From Rivularia sp. T60_A2020_040 (GTDB lineage: Bacteria > Cyanobacteriota > Cyanobacteriia > Cyanobacteriales > Nostocaceae): a DNA stretch of 64,000 nt. Position numbers and translations under genes: made by a program. The notes beneath the pieces are model-generated. The model had not been told where the DNA came from and searched no databases. It saw only the letters and a list, made by a program, of their open reading frames with translations. This document shows positions 36,183 to 45,198 of this stretch, piece after piece (the stretch's first letter is position 1; each line of letters starts with the position of its first letter). The stretch is from contig JACYMD010000093.1 in assembly GCA_015272215.1 (NCBI GenBank), positions 186,001 to 250,000 on the forward strand. The letters run 5' to 3'.

Positions 36183-37490
36183 CTAACGTATCATGACTCG
36201 ACTGCGGGGACCTCGTTGTTTCAGTTGAGAAATTTTGTCATTACCTTCATTACATAGTTCGTTTTGTAAACAAGTAGCTTGATCAATGTTGGCAGATTTT
36301 TCGACAACCGAATTACTCCTACCCCAGTCTAAAATTACTAATCTCTCTTTACCTCTTTCCTCAGTGTTCTCAGCGTCTCTGCGGTTTTTTAAATCAGTAA
36401 TCTTCGCCGGAAAGGGAGTAGCAACAAATGAATTACCGCTACTAAATTCGACGTTGCTGACATCGGTAGAAGGAGTTGATGATATCGGAGTAGAGGAAGT
36501 AGAAGTATTAATATCAGTTGATGTAGAGGTTGTAGGAAGACTTTTATGAGTCAAAGTTGTAAGTGGAGTAGAAGTTTGATTACCACCACTAGTTGATGTA
36601 GAAGTTCCATTACTAGTTGATGTAGAAGTTTGATTACCACCACTAGTTGATGTAGAAGTTCCATTACTAGTTGACGTAGAAGTTTGATTACCACTAGTTG
36701 ATGTAGAAGTTCCATTACTAGTTGATGTAGAAGTTTGATTACCACCAGTGGTTGATGAATTTAGAATTTTCGTACCTTCGGGTACGTTAATGTACAGTTT
36801 TACTAAAGGAGAATCGTCTTTAATTTTGTAAGGTTCAGACCTTGGAGAACCTGGTTGGTCAGATTTATAATCAAATACATTAGGACTATCACCACCATTG
36901 CGATCGCTATATCTTGGTCCTTGTCCTGTAAGCTCAAAAGTTCCTTGATACTGCGTTCCCGTCTCAGGGTCAGTAAGAATACCTGTATAAAAAGCTCTTT
37001 TTACCCCAAATTCATCTTGAACTACGGCTTTAATTACGGCTCCTTCCATATCCGGTCTACCGTCATATCTAAACGTTGTCATTTCACCGTCTGAAAGTAC
37101 GGGAGATTTGATAATTGCATCGAAAGAGGTAACAGGAATACCTTTAAAATTAACGTAGTAATTCATACTACCGTCATCGCGGACGTTTACCTTTACATAT
37201 TCAGATTTATACACTTGGACTAACTCTGGATTTTGCTTAGTTCCAATGTTGCGGTAATAAGCACCATTCTCATCAGTATCTATACGAGTCAGAACCTTGT
37301 TGTAATTGGGATTAAAAAAAGGAAGTACAAGAGTTCCGGATATTGTACCAGTGCTTTGAACGGTGAGTGGTGAAGTCGTAGTTTGTTGAGCAAAAACTCT
37401 TGGTGTGACTAAACTAAAAATGCTTACGGCTACACTACTGCTGAGAATAGCTGTAAAAGCTAATTTCTGGTAATTTTTAACTTGTTGCAT
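36183..37490 (-). CDS. Secreted protein with Thr/Ser repeats and repeat-derived C-terminus
   Basis: This is a 435-residue exported protein of unknown function. A signal peptide ends near RVFA-QQ (residue 34). Residues 45-245 form a conserved-looking globular part (GTISGTLVLPFFNPNYNKV onward). Residues 249-308 are a tandem repeat of NQTSTSTSNGTSTSTSG, about three and a third units, probably a flexible linker. Residues about 358-392 (ITDLKNRRDAENTEERGKE) are the reverse translation of a dispersed intergenic element also present at 7824 and 18305, and the last 40 residues have no recognisable character. The original protein may have ended before the element. Confidence 0.7.
   Translation of the reverse strand: MQQVKNYQKLAFTAILSSSVAVSIFSLVTPRVFAQQTTTSPLTVQSTGTISGTLVLPFFNPNYNKVLTRIDTDENGAYYRNIGTKQNPELVQVYKSEYVKVNVRDDGSMNYYVNFKGIPVTSFDAIIKSPVLSDGEMTTFRYDGRPDMEGAVIKAVVQDEFGVKRAFYTGILTDPETGTQYQGTFELTGQGPRYSDRNGGDSPNVFDYKSDQPGSPRSEPYKIKDDSPLVKLYINVPEGTKILNSSTTGGNQTSTSTSNGTSTSTSGNQTSTSTSNGTSTSTSGGNQTSTSTSNGTSTSTSGGNQTSTPLTTLTHKSLPTTSTSTDINTSTSSTPISSTPSTDVSNVEFSSGNSFVATPFPAKITDLKNRRDAENTEERGKERLVILDWGRSNSVVEKSANIDQATCLQNELCNEGNDKISQLKQRGPRSRVMIR
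36317..36425. repeat. Dispersed intergenic element inside a reading frame
   Basis: CTCTTTACCTCTTTCCTCAG, TGTTCTCAGCGTCTCTGCGG and TCTTCGCCGGAAAGGGAGTA occur in the same order as in the spacers at 7824-7951 and 18305-18397. Here all frames stay open across it on the minus strand, so it is translated as part of the secreted protein at 36183-37490. Confidence 0.75.
36560..36745. repeat. In-frame coding minisatellite
   Basis: AGTTGATGTAGAAGTTTGAT and AGTTGATGTAGAAGTTCCAT units alternate, with a higher-order period of 48-54 bp in multiples of three. They encode the NQTSTSTSNGTSTSTSG repeats of the minus-strand secreted protein. Copy number is expected to vary between strains. Confidence 0.9.
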
Positions 37491-37648
37491 ATTAAAATTG
37501 GTTTAAAAAAAAATGAACACTTTGGCGATAGAGGCAGCATAGCTGAACGCGCAGTCAGTCAAATAGCTATGGGCTAGAATAAGAAAAATTACTCATAACT
37601 TTTGATAGTTGCAAGTAAATAGGTAGGCGTAATTAAATATAAGATAAG

Positions 37649-37707
37649 ACCTCACCCTCAATCCCTCTCCGTATATTAGGAGAGGGAGCAGTACGGCAGG
37701 GTGAGGT
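37649..37707. repeat. Nested hairpin element (ACCTCACCCT family)
   Basis: The outer arms ACCTCACCCT/AGGGTGAGGT (10 bp, perfect) enclose the inner stem TCCCTCTCC/GGAGAGGGA. It is related to the element at 2557-2614. It sits 70 bp beyond the porin stop, so it may form that transcript's 3' end. Confidence 0.8.
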
Positions 37708-37777
37708 TTTATATTTAATTTGATCCACTTACTTAAATACAACTAACGCGATTGATTACATTTACACTAATATCAAA

Positions 37778-39574
37778 TTAAAACCGGAATGTGGCTCTTA
37801 AAGCTCCGACTATCAAAGCGTCGTTACTCTGATTGTGATCCGGGTTGAAAACGACGAAAAAACCGGGAGTCAAGGCTAAATTTTGATTTAACTGAGCGCG
37901 ATAAAACATTTCTACGTGTAAAGATGTAGCATCCCGTCCTCCTGATATTCCGTTGTCAGAAAAGTTGGGAAAGTTGAATCCATCAGGTAAACTACTAGAT
38001 GTAATTTTCGGGGGTTGTCCGACAATAATTCCGCCTAAATTACCCCGTTGTCCTAAATTGGGGAAAGCTGCAAATACCGCCCAATTATTAGTTTCTACTC
38101 TACCTTGAATATCCTCTGGTTTAGAAAAAGTCCAGCCTCCCCAACCTCCTAATTGCAAATTGGGATTGATGCGCCATGCAACGGTAGCACCAACAGCTTG
38201 AGTATCAAAGCCCGTAGTCGGTGCGAAAGGAGAAGTTAACTGAGCATCACCAACACCCGTTGCCAGTAAACCATCGGGAGAATGGGAATAAAGATAATTC
38301 AAGCCAATATCTACATCCTTAGTAGGTGCTACCGTCAGTTGAACCCCTGTGGTATGTCTGCCACCGAAAAGTCCACCAACATTTTTATCCGCAGCAAAAC
38401 TAGGAAATTGAGCGCTATAAACTGCTTGTAAACTTATATCCTGATTAATTTGCCAATCAAAGCCGATACCACCTGTACCGCTACCAATTCCTAAAATTGG
38501 GTTCCGCTGAGCAAAGGCAGAAATTGCCCCTTCTCCAGAACCTTCTAAGGGGTTGATTCCGCGAAATGTGTTGATGGGATTCACACCCGCAGCACCGACA
38601 ACAACTCCTAAGTTATCGGAAATGGGAAAACGATAAGATAAATCATTGACAAATACATCATTATTTGTATCCGACTCAAAACCCAAACGACCCATATTAG
38701 TAAACAAAGACGATGCAGAAGAACCCAAATTTCCTGCATACAAACCAGTTAACAGTAAATCACGTCCTGTAAACGAAGTTGCTAACGTTAGTTGCATACT
38801 GTTAGCAAAAGTTAGATTAGTTTGTGCAGTACGTTCGGGTATTCCATCTCTAGGAAATAAGTCTACTTCATTTGTGTTAGTTCCTTGCAAACTAGTAATA
38901 GCTTGTCCAAAAAATCTAGTTGTGGGGGAAAATTGATTTGCTTTTAACTCGCTAGTTCTTTCTTCTAAAGAAATAATTCGTTCTTGCAATTGATTTAATT
39001 CCGCACGAAACTCATTTTGTAAGCGTTGCAGAATAATTAAATCTTGTTCATCAACAGTATTTGCTCCTTTACTAGCAATCAATTCGTTAATTTTTTGTAC
39101 ACAAGCATCGATTCCAACTGCAAATTGATTGCGATTAATAACGCGCTCCCCTGCAAAAGTACCATTAGAATATGCGATCGCACAATTATGACGGCTTGCT
39201 AAAGATTGTAGAGCATCAAAAGCCCAGTGATTGGAACTGACATCATCAAGTTCCGATACCGATGTGACTTGTGACATCGGATTTTCTAATTGTAAAGATT
39301 GAGTATCGCTAACAATCTGAGTAACAGAATCTTTAAACTGAATATTACTTGTACTTTCTGGTAAATTTTCGTCGTAAGTAGGTTCTAAAGTATTATCGGA
39401 CTCAACAAACTCTGGTGGCGCGATTTCAGCCGATGGAGCGACTATGATTTCTTGATTCTGCCTTAATTCTTGTTGTGTATTTAACTGTTGTTCTGGCAGT
39501 TCTTCGGGCAACTCAGGTACAGTAGGTTGTCCCGTTGTTAACACGCTTGCCATCAGTAGACTGATATCACGCAT
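37778..39574 (-). CDS. Iron-uptake-type porin (SLH + OprB)
   Basis: This is a cyanobacterial outer membrane porin of 598 residues. A proline/glutamate-rich N-terminal stretch precedes an SLH domain (about 105-160; DDVSSNHWAFDALQSLASRH), which binds the pyruvylated cell wall polymer. A coiled coil follows (about 180-210; LQRLQNEFRAELNQLQERII), then the OprB-type beta-barrel to the end, with terminal Phe in RATFRF. Such porins are annotated as iron-uptake porins and account for major outer membrane channels. The start is odd: only a short hydrophobic stretch (ISLLMASVL) replaces a normal signal peptide, and an in-frame stop lies just upstream, so the signal may be degenerate. Confidence 0.88.
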   Translation of the reverse strand: MRDISLLMASVLTTGQPTVPELPEELPEQQLNTQQELRQNQEIIVAPSAEIAPPEFVESDNTLEPTYDENLPESTSNIQFKDSVTQIVSDTQSLQLENPMSQVTSVSELDDVSSNHWAFDALQSLASRHNCAIAYSNGTFAGERVINRNQFAVGIDACVQKINELIASKGANTVDEQDLIILQRLQNEFRAELNQLQERIISLEERTSELKANQFSPTTRFFGQAITSLQGTNTNEVDLFPRDGIPERTAQTNLTFANSMQLTLATSFTGRDLLLTGLYAGNLGSSASSLFTNMGRLGFESDTNNDVFVNDLSYRFPISDNLGVVVGAAGVNPINTFRGINPLEGSGEGAISAFAQRNPILGIGSGTGGIGFDWQINQDISLQAVYSAQFPSFAADKNVGGLFGGRHTTGVQLTVAPTKDVDIGLNYLYSHSPDGLLATGVGDAQLTSPFAPTTGFDTQAVGATVAWRINPNLQLGGWGGWTFSKPEDIQGRVETNNWAVFAAFPNLGQRGNLGGIIVGQPPKITSSSLPDGFNFPNFSDNGISGGRDATSLHVEMFYRAQLNQNLALTPGFFVVFNPDHNQSNDALIVGALRATFRF

Positions 39575-39707
39575 TGTATCTCACTTTACTAACACCAATA
39601 CTTCCTTTCACAGAAATAATCGGTTAGCTTCAGGAATATTTATCAACAAAAGGTGATATTTATGACTTTTTTCAGTATTTTTACTGAGAAAGAGTGAAAA
39701 GTTGTAG

Positions 39708-39728
39708 AGACGTAGCAATGCTACGTCT
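39708..39728. repeat. 21-bp palindrome AGACGTAGC-family, copy 1
   Basis: AGACGTAGC and GCTACGTCT form a 9-bp perfect stem around AAT. Four related copies lie at 41834, 47915, 56153 and 56397. Confidence 0.85.
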
Positions 39729-39778
39729 GTACCGGAGTGATGAGTTAAAATCTCTCCTTGTCCACTGTCAACTGTCAA

Positions 39779-40258
39779 CTATTCTTCTGGTTGATTACAA
39801 TACTTATTCAAATCATTTGCTAAGGTATCAGATTGTTTAGCAGTATTTGAAACTTGCTTGAGGTGGGTTTCCATATCTTGTTTTGCTTTACGAACTTGTT
39901 CCTTACCAGCTAAAGAAACCTTGGCTGTTTTTGCTGAACCGAGGGCTTCACCTGCGGATTTGATATTTTTACTAAAAGTTTCAAAGTGTTTGACAGATTG
40001 GTTTTTAAAATTTTCGAGTTGGGGATCTTTGAAGTTTTGTTGATTTATTTTTTTGCTGACATCTTCTAAATCCTTAGCTAATCCCAAACTTAATGTGACT
40101 TGGGAGCCTTTATCTTTCTCAATTAGAGAAGTTCCTTGATTAACCAGTTCAATAAGTCGTTGACACTGAGCTTGCTTATTTTCGTTACAGCTTGTAATAA
40201 GCAAAGCCATGCTCAGATTAACAAAAGTAATTACCTTGTATTTATTCCAATTAAACAT
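39779..40258 (-). CDS. Putative lipoprotein, helical
   Basis: I do not recognise a named family. I start at the ATG at 40258, which opens a lipoprotein signal (FVNLSMALLITSC, lipid Cys about residue 24); the longer frame places 25 extra residues before it. The mature part (about 135 residues) is helical, rich in Lys, Gln and Ser, with long amphipathic segments such as ENFKNQSVKHFETFSKNIKS. It is therefore probably a periplasmic or membrane-anchored helical bundle. It is on the same strand as the porin downstream and separated from it by a repeat-containing spacer. Confidence 0.7.
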   Translation of the reverse strand: MFNWNKYKVITFVNLSMALLITSCNENKQAQCQRLIELVNQGTSLIEKDKGSQVTLSLGLAKDLEDVSKKINQQNFKDPQLENFKNQSVKHFETFSKNIKSAGEALGSAKTAKVSLAGKEQVRKAKQDMETHLKQVSNTAKQSDTLANDLNKYCNQPEE

Positions 40259-40545
40259 TAATAGCCCTACTTTGAGCATTACCGAAATTATAGTATCCGA
40301 AGATTCACTAATTTTGTGAAGTGTTCCGGACATTTGCTACATTAAGATTACTAACAGTTAGTACCAAGTGGTCAATTCTACTGATAAATTGCTTCATGTT
40401 GAAAAAAAACATACTTTCAATTACCAATTACCAATTACCAATTACCTCTTGTTATGAAAGGGCATCTTGTGCGATGCCTTTAAAGATTAATTTAACTAAC
40501 TGTAATAAGCGGGCGTATTGGCGTATTAATTAAATAAATATTTGA

Positions 40546-40863
40546 TTATTTATATTGACGCATCTGCTCTATTATGTAATCTTCAAGTTCTCGTTTTTCT
40601 CTGCTGCTGACGTTGCGTTGATAGGTTCTTTTTGTTTCTTGAATAAATTTACGTTTAGCACTCACTGAAGCACTAGATTTCATTCCTGCTTTTTGCATTT
40701 CTTTTTGTAATTCGTCCCAGGTTTTTTCAGCCATTGCTTCTCCAACTTGCACTAATGCTTGTGGTAGCAATCGCTGAGCTTCTTGACGAAAATCTTCGTC
40801 TGTATCAAGAGAAGCAAAATCAATAGTTTTCAAGTCGATTTCAATGTCGTCAAATTTACTCAT
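40546..40863 (-). CDS. Hypothetical protein, 105 aa, charged and helical
   Basis: The family is not recognised. I choose the ATG at 40863, which has GGAG about nine bases upstream, over a TTG one codon earlier. The product is cytoplasmic, with an acidic start (SKFDDIEIDLKTIDFASLD), a helical middle and a basic C-terminal half (SAKRKFIQETKRTYQRNVSS) ending in EDYIIEQMRQYK. It could be a small regulatory or nucleic-acid-binding protein, but nothing specific supports that. An ATTACCA repeat (40420-40446) lies downstream. Confidence 0.6.
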   Translation of the reverse strand: MSKFDDIEIDLKTIDFASLDTDEDFRQEAQRLLPQALVQVGEAMAEKTWDELQKEMQKAGMKSSASVSAKRKFIQETKRTYQRNVSSREKRELEDYIIEQMRQYK

Positions 40864-41019
40864 CAAAGATTTTCTCCAATTGTATTCTTACTATTTGAAA
40901 CAAACAGTTAACTGTTATCAATGCTTATGCTGGGGGACTCTTACCCAATACCGAACCCATACCATCTTCTTAGTAAGGGACTTAAATCCAAAGATTTTAC
41001 TGATAACTGTTAAAGATTA

Positions 41020-41742
41020 TCACCAACCTACTGGTAAACCCAAATTTTCTAAAGTTTCGGTATCTTTTAACAGTGTCTGAATATCGCTGTCTACGTGTAT
41101 TCGACCTCCTGAAAGCACCAAAGCGCGTTGAGTAACTTTACTCAACCAATTTAGGTCATGAGAAGCAATTAATATTACTTTTACTGGTAAATTTAAGAGT
41201 ACTTGAGCTAAATTCCGTCGCCATGCAGGGTCTAGTCCATTAGTTGGCTCATCTAAAATCAAGATATCAGGGTTTAAAGCTAAAATCGCTGCTAAGGCTG
41301 CAAGTCTTCTTTGTCCTCCGGAAAGCTCGTGTGCGGAACGTTTAGCGTAAGCTTCTAAACCAAAGTCCATTAACAATTGTCGCGCTCTATCAGTTGCTTG
41401 TGCGATTGGTACACCATAGTTAAGAGGACCAAAGGTAACATCTTCTAAGATAGTCGGCATAAATAATTGGTCATTAGCATCTTGAAATGAAAACCCAATA
41501 TAACGCCTCACTTGTGGTAAATTTTTGGGTTCTAATGGAATATCATTAATGATTATTTTGCCAAGGGAAGGTTGTTTTAAACCAATCAAATTTTCTAGTA
41601 AAGTGCTTTTTCCAGAACCAGTTGGTCCCATTAATGCAACTTTTTCTCCAACATTTAATGTAAAAGAAATATCATGCAAAACTGGTTTTTGATTAGGATA
41701 TGCATAGGCAATATTTTGAACTATAACAGTTGGTTTTTGCAT
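41020..41742 (-). CDS. cbiO: Cobalt/nickel ECF transporter ATPase CbiO
   Basis: This is the energy-coupling ATPase of the CbiMQO cobalt (or nickel) importer. I use the ATG at 41742; the open frame extends eight codons further but through an ATTACCA repeat. Walker A is GPTGSGKST, the signature is ELSGGQRRLAALAAILAL, Walker B is ILILDEPTNGLDPA, and the switch His is in IASHDLNWL. At 240 residues it is the usual length. It is last in the order cbiM-cbiQ-cbiO, 143 bp after cbiQ; that gap holds a 21-bp palindrome. Confidence 0.9.
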   Translation of the reverse strand: MQKPTVIVQNIAYAYPNQKPVLHDISFTLNVGEKVALMGPTGSGKSTLLENLIGLKQPSLGKIIINDIPLEPKNLPQVRRYIGFSFQDANDQLFMPTILEDVTFGPLNYGVPIAQATDRARQLLMDFGLEAYAKRSAHELSGGQRRLAALAAILALNPDILILDEPTNGLDPAWRRNLAQVLLNLPVKVILIASHDLNWLSKVTQRALVLSGGRIHVDSDIQTLLKDTETLENLGLPVGW

Positions 41743-41833
41743 TGGTAATTGGTAATGGGTAATCAAATAAATTTTATTTCAGGAAATACTTCCGAGTGCT
41801 ATTTTTATTGGATTATTTTTTTGACATATTGAA

Positions 41834-41854
41834 AGACGCTGCATTGCAACGTCT
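41834..41854. repeat. 21-bp palindrome AGACGTAGC-family, copy 2
   Basis: AGACGCTGCATTGCAACGTCT, with one mismatch in the stem, lies between cbiQ and cbiO. Confidence 0.75.
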
Positions 41855-41885
41855 GGAATAAATCATTTTTCTTGAAAGAAATCAA

Positions 41886-42548
41886 CTATTTAAGAGGTGA
41901 GATGTAAGAAGCAATAGTCAAACTTAAAGCTAAAACACTCATTCCTAGCAAAAGAAAACGCTCTTTCATTGTTAATGTGGAAGTCACAGGCAACATTCCG
42001 TTGTAACCGCGAGCTATCATTGCAGCGTAAACTCGTTCGGCACGATCAAGACTACGGAGATACAAAGCTCCAATCATCGCTGCATTCGCGTAGCGTACCC
42101 ATCCTGCGGCTCCATTCAAACCGCGAAGTTTGGCACTACGTTGCATTTGTGTTACTTCTCCGAGCAAAATTTCTAAGTATTGTCCGGCTAAAAGTAAAGT
42201 CTCTTTGAAAGCACCCGGAAGAGGCAAACCTTTGAGGGCAATCCCAAAACTATGAGGTGGTAAAGTCAACAAAAAACTATTCATTGTTAACAAACATATT
42301 AAGGAACGAACTAATAAAAAACTAGCTTGTTCCCAACCTAAAGGTAAGGCTAGAAACGATAAAAACATCAGTTCTAAACCTAATAAACCTGTGAGTTTAC
42401 GAATCGGTACCCGCAATGAAATAGCCCAACACAGCGCGATGATTCCATAAGCACCCAGCCAATACCAAGCATTTAAGTTAAGAAAAGCTGCTCCAACAAC
42501 AATTATTAAAGACAGCTGCAATCGTAAAGTCAGAGAAAGATTACGCAT
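41886..42548 (-). CDS. cbiQ: Cobalt/nickel ECF transporter T component CbiQ
   Basis: CbiQ is the transmembrane coupling protein linking CbiM to the ATPase CbiO. The 220 residues contain about five or six hydrophobic helices. The coupling helices, which contact the ATPase, carry MQRSAKLRGL (the A-R-G type motif) and RVYAAMIARGYNG (second A-R-G). The start ATG at 42548 overlaps the end of cbiM by 8 bp, so the two are translationally coupled. Cobalt versus nickel cannot be decided from this subunit. Confidence 0.9.
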   Translation of the reverse strand: MRNLSLTLRLQLSLIIVVGAAFLNLNAWYWLGAYGIIALCWAISLRVPIRKLTGLLGLELMFLSFLALPLGWEQASFLLVRSLICLLTMNSFLLTLPPHSFGIALKGLPLPGAFKETLLLAGQYLEILLGEVTQMQRSAKLRGLNGAAGWVRYANAAMIGALYLRSLDRAERVYAAMIARGYNGMLPVTSTLTMKERFLLLGMSVLALSLTIASYISPLK

Positions 42549-43467
42549 TCTTTGGTTTCACTATTTGTGCAATACCCCATGCCACAGCAAAGCAAACAAT
42601 GCTGCCAATAATGCCAGCAATACTTGTACCTATCCCTTCATTTTCATTAAATGTATAATCAGCAAAAGGTGTTGGTACTGAAATCCTTACCTGTTCGGCT
42701 AAGTCAATAAAGCCGGTATCTTCAGCTACTTTTTCCAAACCATCCGGCCAAGCGGAAGCGAATAAAGATAACAATCCAGCAATTAAAACAATGCTAACAA
42801 CAGGAACAACCCAACCGCGAATCTGCTCTTGATCATTCCCTGGTAATAAATCCGGCCTCGCTTGCACTAAATAAGCTAACACCCCACCAGTAATTAAACC
42901 TTCACCGATACCAATTAGGATATGCACTCCTGTCATTGCCGGTAAAACGACTGCTAAATTTGCAGTACCAGAAATTGCTAATTGAATAGCAGCACAAATT
43001 GCCGCTGCTACTACGCTCACAGCCCCTGCAATCCCCGCAGCCAAAGGTAAACGGCTTTTTGAACCTCCGAACAATCGATGCAAGGTTTGGGTTAAAAGCC
43101 AGCCTACCCAAACTCCAACAAATCCCATGTTAAAAATATTCGCTCCCAAGGCAGTAATTCCACCGTCGGCAAACAGCACTGCCTGAATAATTAATACAGT
43201 CGCAATACACAAAGCACCAGCCCACGGACTACCTAATACTATTGCTGCTAAAGCGCCACCCAATAAGTGACCGCTAGTTCCCCCCGCTACAGGAAAATTG
43301 ATCATTTGTGCCGCGAAAATAAAGGCGGTAGTTAATCCTAGAACTGGAGCGCGACGTACTCCAAAAGCATCTTTTGAACGAACTAAAGCTATACCCAGTC
43401 CAGCCACACTCGCTATGGTAGTAGCCGCAGCTACTGGAACGGAAACAAAGCCATCAGGAATATGCAT
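42541..43467 (-). CDS. cbiM: Cobalt/nickel transport substrate-binding membrane protein CbiM, CbiN-like fusion
   Basis: CbiM is the metal-binding S component. The N-terminus MHIPDGF is the processed metal site (His2 is a ligand). GGTSGHLLGGALAAIVLGSP and ALGANIFNMGF are family motifs. After the CbiM part (about residues 1-205) comes a C-terminal extension with SAWPDGLEKVAEDTGFIDLA and a final helix. This is the CbiN/PDGLE-type module fused on, so no separate cbiN is needed. At 308 residues this matches the fused form. No cobalamin riboswitch was evident in the 500-bp upstream spacer. A class II (B12-dependent) ribonucleotide reductase elsewhere in the window gives cobalt uptake an obvious use. 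Confidence 0.9.
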   Translation of the reverse strand: MHIPDGFVSVPVAAATTIASVAGLGIALVRSKDAFGVRRAPVLGLTTAFIFAAQMINFPVAGGTSGHLLGGALAAIVLGSPWAGALCIATVLIIQAVLFADGGITALGANIFNMGFVGVWVGWLLTQTLHRLFGGSKSRLPLAAGIAGAVSVVAAAICAAIQLAISGTANLAVVLPAMTGVHILIGIGEGLITGGVLAYLVQARPDLLPGNDQEQIRGWVVPVVSIVLIAGLLSLFASAWPDGLEKVAEDTGFIDLAEQVRISVPTPFADYTFNENEGIGTSIAGIIGSIVCFAVAWGIAQIVKPKNA

Positions 43468-43969
43468 TTCGATAGAGAATTATTTTGTAGTACAAAAGAT
43501 ACGTATAAAAGACACGCAGATTATTAATATAAAACAGAATTTCTATGTCTAATACAATCCCCTATGGGGGCATTTTTGTAGTTATTGCGTATATATTTTA
43601 TATCTATTTAATCTCTGAAAATATACTTTGTTTTAAAAGTGTAAATTTATGCTATTTTGCGAAATAAATCTTATGAGTATTAATATTTTTTATTTTGAAT
43701 TTTTAAAAGTAGAAATGTTACTCATATACAAATTGATCAAGCATTTTTGTCAAACTAAATACGATTAAAAAATCAGTAGTACATGATAATTTATTAGCTT
43801 TATGACTTTTTTTTGGTTGCCGAAAATATTCACTCTGACTATTGCTGCATACACCAAAGTCAGAGTCCGAGAGTATTCGATAATAATTGACAATATATCC
43901 TAATTGTTATATACTCGCTTATGGTAAATATTTGAAAATAGTTATCAATTAAATAGCTTTAGTAATGCC
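43468..43969. other. Divergent spacer between cbiM and the multicopper oxidase gene
   Basis: The spacer is AT-rich and without a gene. CCCCTATGGGGGC near 43559 is a short palindrome close to the cbiM side. Promoters for both divergent genes must lie here, but I find no convincing metal-regulator operator or riboswitch. Confidence 0.5.
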
Positions 43970-44968
43970 ATGCCCAATCGCTTTGTTCTGAGCAGAGATA
44001 AAAGTTGGAGTCGCCGTCAATTTCTGAAGCTGGGATTGTTAGGGGCTGGTGCATCGAGTGTAGGATTACTTTGGCTTTCACTAAATTCTCAAAGCAAATC
44101 GCGAGTAAAAATACCACCAATCGATAGCGATATACCTTCGCAAGAAACAAATCCAATGAAGGTATTAAGGAATTTTGATTACGGCACAATTAAGCAGGAA
44201 AATGGTCGTAAAATCCGAGAATTTCGCATCACTGCCACAAATGAGACGATTGAGTTGAATAGCGCCATTTCTTTCAATGTTTGGACTTATAACGGACAAG
44301 TACCCGGGCCAACACTGCGAGCTAAAGTTGGCGATCGCGTTCGGATTATTTTCCAAAATCAAGGGGGACATTCTCATTCAATGCACTTTCACGGTACCCA
44401 TCCTGCGACTTCGGATGGGGTTCGTCCGGTAACTAATGGCAAGGAGACAGTCTACGAATTTGATGCGGAACCTTATGGAGTTCAGCTTTACCATTGTCAC
44501 ATAGAACCCGTAACTCGTCACATCAGTAAAGGTTTGTACGGAATGTTGATTATAGATCCTCCGCAACCTCGTCCCCCAGCAGACGAAATGGTGTTGATTA
44601 TGGCTGGGTACGACATTAATGGTGACGACAAGAACGAGTTGTATGCTTTCAACGGCATACCCGAATATTACATAGACCATCCGATTCGGATCTATCAAAA
44701 TCAGTTGGTGCGGCTGTATGTTCTAAATATGATTGAGTTTGATGTTGCAGCGACATTTCACCTTCATGCCAACTTTTTTCAGGTTTACCCTACGGGAATG
44801 ACTTTAAAACCCACCCATGAAACTGATGTCATAACTATGGGAACTGCGGAACGGCATATTTTGGAATTTTCCTACAAATATCCTGGTAAATATATGTTTC
44901 ATCCCCATCAAGATATATTTGCAGAACATGGCTGTATGGGTAATTTTGAAGTGATTGAGAGGGGATAG
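43970..44968 (+). CDS. Tat-exported two-domain multicopper oxidase
   Basis: This is a periplasmic copper enzyme of 332 residues. The twin-arginine signal is SRRQFLKLGLLGAGAS (residues 14-29). Domain 1 has the type 2/3 motif HFHGTH (139-144) and the type 1 site YHCHIEPVTRHISKGL, with Cys176, His184 and Leu189 in the axial position, as in high-potential laccases. Domain 2 has FHLHANFF (263-270) and FHPHQDIF (310-317), where Cys is replaced by Pro, so no type 1 site. Two-domain oxidases of this layout work as trimers. Substrate could be metals or phenolics; nitrite reductase activity is less likely because the axial Met is missing. It is divergent from cbiMQO. Confidence 0.88.
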   Translation: MPNRFVLSRDKSWSRRQFLKLGLLGAGASSVGLLWLSLNSQSKSRVKIPPIDSDIPSQETNPMKVLRNFDYGTIKQENGRKIREFRITATNETIELNSAISFNVWTYNGQVPGPTLRAKVGDRVRIIFQNQGGHSHSMHFHGTHPATSDGVRPVTNGKETVYEFDAEPYGVQLYHCHIEPVTRHISKGLYGMLIIDPPQPRPPADEMVLIMAGYDINGDDKNELYAFNGIPEYYIDHPIRIYQNQLVRLYVLNMIEFDVAATFHLHANFFQVYPTGMTLKPTHETDVITMGTAERHILEFSYKYPGKYMFHPHQDIFAEHGCMGNFEVIERG

Positions 44969-45032
44969 GAAATAGGGAATAGGGAAGAGGGAATAGGGAA
45001 TAGGGAAGAGGGAATAGGGAATAGGGAATAGG
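44966..45032. repeat. GGAATAG/GGAAGAG STRR
   Basis: Tandem heptamers GGAATAG with occasional GGAAGAG directly follow the multicopper oxidase stop codon. The same family reappears after fbp at about 63100-63160. Confidence 0.85.
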
Positions 45033-45198
45033 TATATTTATAATTTTTTCAATTCAATATATCAGTTAGTTGATAAAAAATGTTATTAGATGCATAATAA
45101 CCAAAGCTAAAAAATGACACTATGTAAAACAAGCCTTATTGAGATTAAGTAAAAATAATTTACTTAGTAATTTTGACATACTTTTAGGAGCAACAAAA

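Noticed and set aside
40654-40680. CIRCE-like half site TTAGCACTC
   Set aside because: It lies inside a coding region and lacks the inverted partner at the required 9-bp spacing.
43468-43969. Cobalamin riboswitch upstream of cbiM
   Set aside because: The conserved B12-box-like core (GCCACTG) and adjacent stems were not found; the region is plain AT-rich DNA.
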